DNA from: JBBQSF01 sp038214085
Lineage (GTDB): Bacteria; Bacteroidota; Bacteroidia; Bacteroidales; CG2-30-32-10
DNA length: 54,374 nt
Direction of reading: 5' to 3'
NCBI GenBank assembly: GCA_038214085.1
Contig: JBBQSF010000001.1
Span: 1-54,374, forward strand
Below are positions 42,915 to 50,669 of this stretch, one piece after another. The first letter of the stretch is position 1. Each line of letters starts with the position of its first letter. The notes below the pieces were generated by a model that worked only from the letters and a program-made list of their open reading frames with translations, ran no database searches and was not told the DNA's origin. The position numbers and the translations under genes were made by a program.

Positions 42915-43457
42915 ATGAAAAAATTATCAATGACAGATTTAAATAGGATTTCGGTTTCTGAATTTAAATCGGCAGAAAAGCTTCCTGTTGTTGTTGTTCT
43001 TGATAATGTGCGTAGTTTAAACAATATTGGATCTATATTTCGTACATCTGATGCATTTCGAGTTCAGGCTGTTTATTTATGCGGAATTACTGGAGTTCCT
43101 CCACATAAGGAAATTCACAAAACAGCTTTAGGTGCTACGGAATCTGTTGCATGGCGTTATTTTGAAAACACTGAAATGGCTGTAAATGAGCTTAAGAATA
43201 ATAAATTTTTAGTGTTTGCCGTCGAGCAGACAAGCAACAGCGTTATGCTTCAAGATATATGCTTTGAAAATAACGAGGCAATAGCGATCGTTTTTGGAAA
43301 TGAAGTTAATGGGGTTGCGGAAAATCTGCTTCTCCTTGTGGATGGATCTATCGAAATACCTCAGTTTGGCACCAAGCATTCCTTTAATATAGCAGTTTCG
43401 GCAGGAATAGTATTGTGGGAATTGTATAAAAAATATAGGATAAAAAAAAACCTCTGA
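42915..43457 (+). CDS. SpoU/TrmH-family RNA 2'-O-methyltransferase
   Basis: 180-aa SAM-dependent enzyme with the trefoil-knot fold. Motif 1 is LDNVRSLNNIGSIFRTSDAF (about residues 31-50). Motif 2 is IVFGNEVNGV and motif 3 IEIPQFGTKHSFNIAVSAGI, which together bind SAM in the knot. It has only the catalytic domain and no N-terminal RNA-binding domain, so it resembles the short TrmH/TrmL-type proteins. Whether it targets tRNA or rRNA cannot be read. Its stop codon lies within the following terminator. Confidence 0.9.
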   Translation: MKKLSMTDLNRISVSEFKSAEKLPVVVVLDNVRSLNNIGSIFRTSDAFRVQAVYLCGITGVPPHKEIHKTALGATESVAWRYFENTEMAVNELKNNKFLVFAVEQTSNSVMLQDICFENNEAIAIVFGNEVNGVAENLLLLVDGSIEIPQFGTKHSFNIAVSAGIVLWELYKKYRIKKNL

Positions 43458-43476
43458 AATTTCAGAGGTTTTTTTT
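43445..43476. terminator. bidirectional terminator between trmH-like and ompA-like genes
   Basis: A-run, CCTCTGAAA, TTTCAGAGG, T-run: a perfect palindrome with A and T tracts on both sides. It overlaps the stop of the plus-strand gene (43455-43457) and lies 13-45 bp after the minus-strand gene, so it can stop both. Confidence 0.88.
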
Positions 43477-43488
43477 GTGGTTATTTAA

Positions 43489-44844
43489 TTACTTTTTGAT
43501 TAAGAAATCAACTCTTCTGTTAACACCAAGTATATCACTTGAAATTGGATCGGTTATACCTTTACCAACTATACTTAATCTTGAAGCATCAATTCCGTAT
43601 GATTTGATAAGTTTATCGTAAACAGCTTTTGCTCTTTTTTCGCTGAGTAGCTGATTGTAAACCTGTCCACCTGTTTTGTCGGCATGTCCAACAATATCAA
43701 ATTTTAGATCTGAGTTTGCTTTCAGCATTGCAGCTGCAGAGGCAATTTTTTCTTCATTAACAGCATCAATTACGGTACTGTTTACAGTAAAGAATATCGA
43801 GAACTGTGGTTGGTTTAATCCTGCTGAGGATGATGTTTTAGGAATTGTTATGCCCTGGAAGTTAACCAAATTGCCTTTTGGTGTATTTGGTTCCAAATCT
43901 TTACTATTGGGAACGCCATCACCATCATCATCGGCTTCTTTAACAGGGTTTTTCAGATCAGCAACATCTTTTTGTAGCACATTAACTTTATTGTCAATTT
44001 CGTTTAGCTTGTTGCCAAGTGAGTCAATTTTTTTGTTAATTGCAGCAAATTTAGGAGCAAGTTCATCTGATTCCATTTCTTTAGGAGTAACCCATTCAAG
44101 AGATTTATCATTTTTACCAATTTTATATGTTAATACAAAACTTGTATATCCGTATTTATCTTTAGCAGTATTTTGTTTAACTCTTGCATCAAGTTTATCA
44201 GTGTTTACATTGTTAATGGTGCTTTCTAATCCAATATCAAATCTTTTGTTGATTTTGTATTTAACGCCAAGACCAACTGGAATCATAACCTCAGTAGTCT
44301 TTTTTGATTCCTGACCAAATTCGCCATAACCATAGGAGAATAAAGTGGCATCATCAGATAATTTCTGTTGTTTGGTTTTGAAATCGATAAACCCAACTCC
44401 TAAAATACCATACAATTTAAATTTCTGATTTACTTTAATAGGAGAAAAAAGGTTGCTTAAATTTAAATAAGCATTTGCTCCGTAAGAAAGGAAACTTGCA
44501 TTAAAATAAGCATTAGCAACTTTACGCATGCCTGATAATTTGCCTGATTGCAAAAATCCCTGAACACCAATGAATGATGTTAATTGTTTATTTACGGATA
44601 AACCAAATCCCATTTGACGTTCGGTAATATCCTGAGTAGTTTTATACCAGTCCTTAGCATTTTGTTTTGAAACAGGATAAAAATCAAATTGACGTAAATC
44701 GCCATAAAACAACATAGATCCACCGCTGACCGAAACAGACCAAGTGTTGTATTCTATTTTTTCTGTAGAATTTTGCGCATTACTTTTGGTGTTGAAAATC
44801 AATAAAAGCACTAGAGTAAGGGCAACAAAGTTGATAGTTTTCAT
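43489..44844 (-). CDS. OmpA-family outer-membrane protein with calcium-binding linker
   Basis: 451-aa porin-like structural protein that ties outer membrane to peptidoglycan. MKTINFVALTLVLLLIFNTKSNAQ is the signal peptide. An N-terminal beta-barrel spans about residues 30-245. A coiled-coil stretch follows (NKKIDSLGNKLNEIDNKVN). A single thrombospondin type-3-like, Ca-binding repeat is at about 301-316 (DDDGDGVPNSKDLEP). The OmpA C-terminal domain is at about 345-451, with FDIVGHADKTGG and LSEKRAKAVYDKLI that bind diaminopimelate. The length is usual for Bacteroidetes. TACATTTG at 44880-44887 is its likely promoter box. It is divergent from the OmpA/TPR lipoprotein. Confidence 0.9.
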   Translation of the reverse strand: MKTINFVALTLVLLLIFNTKSNAQNSTEKIEYNTWSVSVSGGSMLFYGDLRQFDFYPVSKQNAKDWYKTTQDITERQMGFGLSVNKQLTSFIGVQGFLQSGKLSGMRKVANAYFNASFLSYGANAYLNLSNLFSPIKVNQKFKLYGILGVGFIDFKTKQQKLSDDATLFSYGYGEFGQESKKTTEVMIPVGLGVKYKINKRFDIGLESTINNVNTDKLDARVKQNTAKDKYGYTSFVLTYKIGKNDKSLEWVTPKEMESDELAPKFAAINKKIDSLGNKLNEIDNKVNVLQKDVADLKNPVKEADDDGDGVPNSKDLEPNTPKGNLVNFQGITIPKTSSSAGLNQPQFSIFFTVNSTVIDAVNEEKIASAAAMLKANSDLKFDIVGHADKTGGQVYNQLLSEKRAKAVYDKLIKSYGIDASRLSIVGKGITDPISSDILGVNRRVDFLIKK

Positions 44845-44879
44845 TTTATAAGGTTTAATTAATAAACTAGTTGTGTCTG

Positions 44880-44887
44880 CAAATGTA
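44880..44887 (-). promoter_or_regulatory. -7 box for the ompA-like gene
   Basis: Minus strand reads TACATTTG, exact TAnnTTTG match, 35 bp before the ATG at 44844. Confidence 0.45.
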
Positions 44888-45033
44888 ATAATAAAAACAA
44901 AGAAAACAATACAAAAAGCACTTTTTTTTGTTTAAATTAATAAAAAGATAAGATTGAACGATTCGTATCTTATTTATTTTCAAAAATTTGGATAAAATTC
45001 AAAAAAATAATACAGCAGATTAATATTTGTTTT

Positions 45034-45041
45034 TATATTTG
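45034..45041 (+). promoter_or_regulatory. -7 box for the 45091 lipoprotein gene
   Basis: TATATTTG, exact TAnnTTTG match, 49 bp before the ATG at 45091. The 246-bp gap to the divergent ompA-like gene holds both promoters and no ORF. Confidence 0.45.
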
Positions 45042-45090
45042 CGAACCGAAATGAAAAATGAAAACAAATAAATAATAAAAATTTATCACT

Positions 45091-46863
45091 ATGAGAACCG
45101 TTAATCTAATGAAAATTGTTGTTTTTGCTGTTATTGTCGCTTTTTTGTCTTCTTGCGGACTTAGCAAAATGGCCAAAAAATATGAAACAGTAAAGTATGA
45201 AGTTACACCTACAGTGCTTGAAACACATGGCGGAAAAATTTCAGTAAAAATTAAAGGTACTATTCCTGTTAAGTATTTTAGTAAAAAAGCAACTTTCGAG
45301 TTTGCTCCTGTGTTAAAATATGCAAATGGAACTACTGCATTAAAAACAATAACTGTTTCTGGCGAAAAAGTTAAAGGTGCAACAGGTACAATAATTAAAA
45401 AGAAATCAGGTGGAACATTCTCTTACGAAGATGTTATTACTTACAACCCCGACATGAACAAATCGGAGCTAACAGTTAATGCTAAAGCAAGTATCAAAAA
45501 GAAAGTTAAAGAATTAGGCGAAAGAAAACTTGCCGATGGTGTGATATATACCAGCACAAGAATTGAAAAAGAAGGCGATACATATATTGCAGAACACGGA
45601 TATGAAAAAGAAGTGATTGTATCCAAATCAGCAGAAATTTTCTTTGCTAAAGGATTATCTGATTTAAATCTTAAAAATCAGGCTTTAAATAAAGACGAAG
45701 CAAACAAGAAAAAATTAGAAGAATTTATTACATTCTACAAAAATGAATGGAAAATAAAAAATGTTGATGTTACTGCATGGGCTTCTCCTGAAGGCGAAGA
45801 AACATACAATGAAGGTTTATCCGACAAACGTTCAAAAACTGCTCAAACATATCTTAAAGATCAAATTACAAAAATCCTTACAGATAAAGCAAAAGCTAAA
45901 AAAGAAAAATTAGATAAAAAGAAACTCGAAGAAATGTTGCCAGTTGTTAATCTTTCTGCTAAAGGCGAAGATTGGGACGGCTTTATGAATGCTTTGGGAT
46001 CTTCTTCACTCAAAGAAAAAAACACGATTATCAATGTGGTTAATTCACAATCAGATCCTTTAAAAAAGGAAAAAGAAATTGAAAACATGGTGGTAATTTA
46101 TCCTGAAATAGAACAACAGATTCTTCCTCCATTGAGAAGAGCAAAAATTACTGTTGATTATTTTGAGCCTAAATTTACGGATCAACAGATTGCAATGTAT
46201 GCAACTACTCAGCCTGATTCTCTTGATAACAAAGAATTGCTTTATGCTGCTACTCTTACAGAAGACCTCAATACCAAATTAAAAATTTACGAAACTACTA
46301 CCACAATGTTCCCACAGGATTGGAGAGCATATAATAATGCAGGGCATGTATGTTTAAAACTCGGAAAATTGGAACAGGCCGCCACTTATTATGAAAGAGC
46401 AAATACACTCAATGCCAATAATGGAATGGTTATTAACGGACTTGGCGTTGTTGCTGCATGGAATAAAAAATATGACAATGCAAAATCTTATTATGAAACT
46501 GCTCAAGGTCTTGGTATCAATGTTAACTTTAACATGGCAGTTTTGTCAATTGTTAACGGAGATTATGCTGGCGCCCTTACACTTTACGGATCAAGAACAT
46601 GTACTCATAACATTGCCCTTGCACAATTACTTTCCGGAAATAATGCAGCAGCAGCAACTACTTTACAGTGTGCCGAACCCAAATCAGCTGCTGTTTATTA
46701 TTTAATGGCTGTAACTGGTGCACGTTCAGGAAATGCTTCTATGATTTATGAAAATCTCCCAAAAGCAATTTCAATGAACTCTGCTTACAGAGCTCAGGCT
46801 GCTGATGATAGAGAATTTTTAAAATATAATACAAATGCAGAATTTATTAATGCAATAAAATAA
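45091..46863 (+). CDS. OmpA-like / TPR lipoprotein
   Basis: 590-aa exported lipoprotein. MRTVNLMKIVVFAVIVAFLSSCG has a lipobox with Cys22. Then comes an Ig-like domain of about 150 residues (repeated beta-strands, VTPTVLETHGGKISVKIKGTI). A central OmpA-like domain (about 185-350) has VTAWASPEGEETYNEGLSDKRSKTAQTYL, interrupted by a lysine-rich insert of about 50 residues. The C-terminal third has TPR-like repeats: WRAYNNAGHVCLKLGKLEQAATYYERA and NGMVINGLGVVAAWNKKYDNAKSYYETA. The combination of OmpA and TPR modules is seen in Bacteroidetes surface-complex proteins. The divergent position with an OmpA protein suggests an envelope-anchoring function. Confidence 0.78.
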   Translation: MRTVNLMKIVVFAVIVAFLSSCGLSKMAKKYETVKYEVTPTVLETHGGKISVKIKGTIPVKYFSKKATFEFAPVLKYANGTTALKTITVSGEKVKGATGTIIKKKSGGTFSYEDVITYNPDMNKSELTVNAKASIKKKVKELGERKLADGVIYTSTRIEKEGDTYIAEHGYEKEVIVSKSAEIFFAKGLSDLNLKNQALNKDEANKKKLEEFITFYKNEWKIKNVDVTAWASPEGEETYNEGLSDKRSKTAQTYLKDQITKILTDKAKAKKEKLDKKKLEEMLPVVNLSAKGEDWDGFMNALGSSSLKEKNTIINVVNSQSDPLKKEKEIENMVVIYPEIEQQILPPLRRAKITVDYFEPKFTDQQIAMYATTQPDSLDNKELLYAATLTEDLNTKLKIYETTTTMFPQDWRAYNNAGHVCLKLGKLEQAATYYERANTLNANNGMVINGLGVVAAWNKKYDNAKSYYETAQGLGINVNFNMAVLSIVNGDYAGALTLYGSRTCTHNIALAQLLSGNNAAAATTLQCAEPKSAAVYYLMAVTGARSGNASMIYENLPKAISMNSAYRAQAADDREFLKYNTNAEFINAIK

Positions 46864-46881
46864 TTTATTATATTTACTAAA

Positions 46882-46913
46882 AAAGGGAAGTTCTTTTCGG
46901 ACTTCCCTTTTTT
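46882..46913 (+). terminator. intrinsic terminator after the 45091 gene
   Basis: AAAGGGAAGT pairs with ACTTCCCTTT across a short loop, and a T-run follows. Located about 20 bp past the stop codon. Confidence 0.87.
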
Positions 46914-46958
46914 TATGGCTAAAACTTTTATCCCAAATTCCGCATTAAAAAATCTCTA

Positions 46959-47147
46959 ATGTGTAGCGTTAGAAGAAACATAGTGCAATTAGTTAAATTT
47001 CATAAATATACACTACACATTTTTGTTCCAGAATCGAAAAAGTAAATGTATTCCAAACAAGAAGAATTTGTTAGGAACATTTACTAAATCGGGATAAACC
47101 CAAATAAACCATTAGTTCGCAGACTCCTAATGATTAATTTGGGTTTA
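46959..47147. repeat. three consecutive imperfect inverted repeats
   Basis: Three hairpin-forming pairs lie head to tail in the gap between two converging genes. (1) 46959-46968 with 47011-47020, 9 of 10 pairs. (2) 47041-47060 with 47068-47085, 17 pairs and a 2-nt bulge. (3) 47095-47115 with 47127-47147, 19 of 21 pairs around an 11-nt loop. None ends in a good T-run on either strand, so they are not ordinary terminators. No ORF is present. Confidence 0.65.
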
Positions 47148-47783
47148 TTATAATCTAATGGTGGTAAGGCCTATCTTGTGTTCCTGATTTATTATCAAAT
47201 CGGTAATCTGATTGTAATCTGAGGGGTTGTTCACAAAATCAATAGCATTTGTATCTATAATTAATATCCGCATCTGTTGTTGCTGTCGAATAAAATCAAG
47301 GTAACCCGACTGAATTTTTTCGAGATATTCAGATTCGATATTCTGTTCGTAACTTCGGCCACGCTTTTCTATATTCCGTTTAAGGTTATCAATGTCGAGA
47401 TAGAGATAAACCAGCAGGTCTGGTTTTGGCAAAGTGGTGTTAATGATTTGAAACAGCTTTACAAAAAGTGAAAATTCATCTTCCTGTAGGGTTTTACGTG
47501 CAAAGATCAGTGTTTTATTTATAAAATAATCAGTAATGGTAAAGGTTTTAAAGAGATCCTGCTTGGCAAGTTTTTCTTTAAGCTGTTGATATCGCTCGGC
47601 TAAAAACGACAATTCAAGAGGAAAAGCGTATTGCTCAGGTTTTTCATAAAATTTGGGAAGAAAAGGATTTTCCGCAAATTGTTCCAAAATAAGTTTTGCA
47701 TTGTATTGTTCGGATATCCTTGTGGCAAGCGAAGTTTTACCTGCACCGATATTTCCTTCAATTGCAATGTAATTGTATATCAT
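47148..47783 (-). CDS. deoxynucleoside kinase
   Basis: 211-aa cytoplasmic salvage enzyme that phosphorylates deoxynucleosides (dAdo/dGuo type by similarity). The P-loop GNIGAGKTS is at residues 10-18 of an IAIEGNIGAGKT start. FAENPFLPKFYEKPEQYAFPLELSFLAERYQQ is the family's substrate-side motif and RGRSYEQ is the lid arginine loop. The start overlaps the folK stop by 4 bp (ATGA), so the two are translationally coupled. The large hairpin 47095-47147 begins immediately after its stop codon. Confidence 0.9.
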   Translation of the reverse strand: MIYNYIAIEGNIGAGKTSLATRISEQYNAKLILEQFAENPFLPKFYEKPEQYAFPLELSFLAERYQQLKEKLAKQDLFKTFTITDYFINKTLIFARKTLQEDEFSLFVKLFQIINTTLPKPDLLVYLYLDIDNLKRNIEKRGRSYEQNIESEYLEKIQSGYLDFIRQQQQMRILIIDTNAIDFVNNPSDYNQITDLIINQEHKIGLTTIRL

Positions 47784-48283
47784 ATTGAGGCAAATTTACT
47801 GTTAAAAATTACATTGCAAACATCATTGCATTCTATAAGTAATTCCGTAATGGTTTTTTTATTTATGGGATGAATTAGTTCTGCTGCTATTTCGTTCAAT
47901 GGTACCAAAACAAATTTTCGTTCGTGCAAGAAACGGTGTGGAATCTGGAGTTTGTCAGTATTAATGATTTGATCGCCAAAAAGAAGAATGTCAACATCAA
48001 TGATCCTGGATTGATAGCGGTCATCAATATTGTTTCTAAACCTTCCAAGTTGTTTTTCAACAGATAATAATTCAGATAATAATTCCTCAGCGTTCATTTC
48101 GGTTTTGAAAGATAAAGCCATATTGAGAAATTCTTCTGTTGAATTAAATCCCCAGGGAGATGTTTGGTAAACAGAAGAATAATGAAAATCTTTTCCCAAA
48201 AACTGAAGCATTAACACTGCATTCCGAAGATTTTTAATTCGGTTGCCAAGGTTACTGCCCAAGGATAAGTAAACTGTATTCAT
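47780..48283 (-). CDS. folK: 2-amino-4-hydroxy-6-hydroxymethyldihydropteridine diphosphokinase
   Basis: 167-aa folate-pathway enzyme that transfers pyrophosphate from ATP to the pterin. The start VYLSLGSNLGNR is the usual N-terminus. YQTSPWGF and the catalytic YQSRIIDVDILLFG (residues near 90-105) complete the HPPK signature, with PHRFLHERKFVLVPL after it. It is the first of two coupled genes with the deoxynucleoside kinase. TAATTTTG on the minus strand at 48289-48296 ends 5 bp before the ATG. Confidence 0.94.
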   Translation of the reverse strand: MNTVYLSLGSNLGNRIKNLRNAVLMLQFLGKDFHYSSVYQTSPWGFNSTEEFLNMALSFKTEMNAEELLSELLSVEKQLGRFRNNIDDRYQSRIIDVDILLFGDQIINTDKLQIPHRFLHERKFVLVPLNEIAAELIHPINKKTITELLIECNDVCNVIFNSKFASI

Positions 48284-48288
48284 AGCTT

Positions 48289-48296
48289 CAAAATTA
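48289..48296 (-). promoter_or_regulatory. -7 box for folK
   Basis: Minus strand reads TAATTTTG, exact TAnnTTTG match, only 5 bp before the ATG at 48283, which implies a leaderless or near-leaderless transcript. Confidence 0.4.
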
Positions 48297-48520
48297 CAAT
48301 AAGGGCTGAGAAAGAAAAGTTTATTTTTTATTTTTTTATCAACTGTAACTTTTTGAATAGTCTGTTCGTCTGAAGTTCGATTTTATGTTAGAAATTTGTC
48401 TGAAATATGGGGGAGTTGAATTTTTACTTCCTCATATTTTATTAAAAAAAGTCGATTGAAGGTATAAGGATTTTTTTCGTATTATTGCAGTGATAAATAC
48501 AATTTTTTAAAAATATACAT

Positions 48521-50293
48521 ATGAAACAATTTTTCAAGTTTATGCTGGCTTCAATGACCGGCGTAATTTTAGTTAATCTGATTTTCTTTTTTATTGTGAT
48601 GGGACTGATCATGTCGGCCGCATCTTTTTCAAAAAAAGAAATAGTGATTGTACCGGAAAACTCCGTCTTATATCTTACGCTGAGTAAGGATATCCCTGAC
48701 CGGTCGTCAAATAATCCATTTGCGAATTTCAAATTTTCAAACATGGAGTCAGGAAAAGCAATCGGGCTGGATGACATTCTTATAAACATTACAAAGGCAA
48801 AAAACGATTCAAAAATTAAAGGTATTTACCTTGATTTATCTTCAATGCCATGCGGTGTAGCTACTTTGGAAGAGGTACGTAATGCACTGATTGATTTTAA
48901 AAAATCAGGAAAATTTATTTATAGTTATAGTGAAACATATACCCAAAAAGCCTATTATCTGGCATCAGTTGCTGATAAAATTTGCCTGAATCCTATGGGA
49001 ACAGTTGATTTTAGAGGATTGAGTGCTGAAATCATGTTTTATAAGGGATTATTAAGTAAAGTAGACGTTGAAATGCAGGTAATACGCCATGGGAAATTTA
49101 AAAGCGCTATTGAACCTTACCTTCTGGATAAAATGAGTGAGGCAAATAGAGAACAAACCATGAAATATCTGTCGTCGATATGGAATCATCTGCTTGAAGG
49201 TATTGCTGTTTCTCGCAAACTCACTGTTGAAGAACTAAATACCATTGCAGACAGCATGAAGATTAGAACAGCAGAGGACGCTCTTAATTTGAAGATGATC
49301 GATAAAATGGTTTATAAAGATGAAATGCTGAACGAACTGAAAACCAAACTTGGCATTGGCGAAAAGGACAAACTTAATTTTATGACACTGGCAAGGTATA
49401 TAGATGCACCAGATAAAAATAAAACCATAATAAAAAGCAAAGATAAAATAGCTATTGTTTATGCCACAGGAGAAATTGGTAGCGGCGAAGGAGATGATGC
49501 AAGTATAGGTTCTGAGACAACTTCCAAAGCACTACGTATAGCAAGACTTGACAGCAATGTTAAAGCAATAGTGTTTCGTGTTAATTCTCCCGGTGGCAGT
49601 GCATTGGCTTCAGAAGTAATCTGGCGCGAAGTAATGCTGGCAAAAAAAGTGAAACCAGTTGTAGTTTCAATGGGTAACCTTGCTGCATCAGGTGGATATT
49701 GGATTTCTTGCCCGGCAACAAAAATACTTGCCAGCCCTACTACAATTACCGGTTCTATTGGTGTGTTTGGAGTTGTGCCTAACCTTAAAGGTTTGCTAAC
49801 CAACAAACTTGGTATTACAGTTGATAATGTTAAAACAAATACTTATGCCGATTTTGGAACTACTTACAGAGCTTTAACCAATGGCGAACGTGATATTTAT
49901 CAAGAAGATGTTGAACTGATATATGCGGAATTTTTGAAACATGTATCTGCCGGACGAAGTATGACAACTGATATGGTTGACACCATTGGGCAGGGAAGAG
50001 TATGGAGTGGCGCGGATGCTAAAAAAATAGGTCTGATAGACGATTTCGGAGGGTTAACAAAAGCAATTGAAACTGCAGCGCAGCTTGCGAAAATTACTGA
50101 ATATAGAATATTATCCTTGCCAATAGAAAAGGAACCTTTTGTTGAATTTATTGAAAAGCTTACAGGCAAAGACGAATCTACATTTATTCAAGATCAGCTT
50201 GGCGACGAATACGTTTATTATGAGTATTTAAAGGCTTCAACCCGGATGAAGGGTGTTCAGGCCAGATTGCCTTATTTTATTACTATTAGATAA
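48521..50293 (+). CDS. sppA: signal peptide peptidase SppA, 67K type
   Basis: 590-aa inner-membrane serine protease that cuts leftover signal peptides. One TM helix is at about residues 12-32. Two Clp-like S49 domains follow. The catalytic lysine is K194 in HGKFKSAIEPY (first domain) and the nucleophile S390 in GNLAASGGYW (second domain), as in E. coli SppA with K209/S409. The long, two-domain form fits a 67K-type protein. It is monocistronic, with a hairpin terminator right after it. Confidence 0.94.
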   Translation: MKQFFKFMLASMTGVILVNLIFFFIVMGLIMSAASFSKKEIVIVPENSVLYLTLSKDIPDRSSNNPFANFKFSNMESGKAIGLDDILINITKAKNDSKIKGIYLDLSSMPCGVATLEEVRNALIDFKKSGKFIYSYSETYTQKAYYLASVADKICLNPMGTVDFRGLSAEIMFYKGLLSKVDVEMQVIRHGKFKSAIEPYLLDKMSEANREQTMKYLSSIWNHLLEGIAVSRKLTVEELNTIADSMKIRTAEDALNLKMIDKMVYKDEMLNELKTKLGIGEKDKLNFMTLARYIDAPDKNKTIIKSKDKIAIVYATGEIGSGEGDDASIGSETTSKALRIARLDSNVKAIVFRVNSPGGSALASEVIWREVMLAKKVKPVVVSMGNLAASGGYWISCPATKILASPTTITGSIGVFGVVPNLKGLLTNKLGITVDNVKTNTYADFGTTYRALTNGERDIYQEDVELIYAEFLKHVSAGRSMTTDMVDTIGQGRVWSGADAKKIGLIDDFGGLTKAIETAAQLAKITEYRILSLPIEKEPFVEFIEKLTGKDESTFIQDQLGDEYVYYEYLKASTRMKGVQARLPYFITIR

Positions 50294-50311
50294 TTGATCA
50301 AAGCAGAAATT

Positions 50312-50348
50312 AAAAAAGGAAGCCATTGTTTTATGACTTCCTTTTTTT
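50312..50348 (+). terminator. intrinsic terminator after sppA
   Basis: A-run, GGAAGCCAT, short loop, ATGACTTCC, T-run. About 20 bp past the sppA stop. Confidence 0.85.
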
Positions 50349-50669
50349 GTTTTCCGCACTTTTTCCCAACACACTCTTTATACCAAACCGCCAAAAAGAT
50401 GATTAAAATGAAATATTTTGTCTGGTTTGGTTATGCCGATGGACTAACAGTTCAAAACAATTACTTTTTAAATTGTTTTGATTATCATGTTAGCCATTCG
50501 GTATTAACCCTTGATAAAAAAGGAACAATTTTTAACTTTTGGTGTTGCTAATAATTAAAAAATGTTTGCCTGAAAATAAAAAAATGCTCAGTAAGTATTT
50601 TAATACATCTAATCAACAAGATTAACGGCAGGATTAACGTGAAAACCACCACTAACAACTAACGATTAT
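50349..50669. other. 321-bp non-coding gap between sppA and the S41 protease
   Basis: No credible ORF: the open frame at 50294-50551 starts inside the terminator and codes for nothing recognisable. Two inverted repeats are seen: ACCAAACC (50382-50389) with GGTTTGGT (50424-50431), and CAAAACAATT (50453-50462) with AATTGTTTTG (50471-50480), the second a perfect 10-bp stem with an 8-bp loop. Neither has a T-run. No promoter is needed here because the two flanking genes converge. Confidence 0.55.

Noticed and set aside
46959..47147. Integron attC-like sites
   Set aside because: The hairpins contain GTTAG/CTAAC-like bits, but the conserved GTTRRRY and its partner do not match, and there is no integrase or cassette array.
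50294..50551. Open frame directly after sppA
   Set aside because: It starts with TTG right after the sppA stop, reads through the terminator hairpin and codes for a low-complexity, Phe/Cys-rich product without relatives that I recognise.
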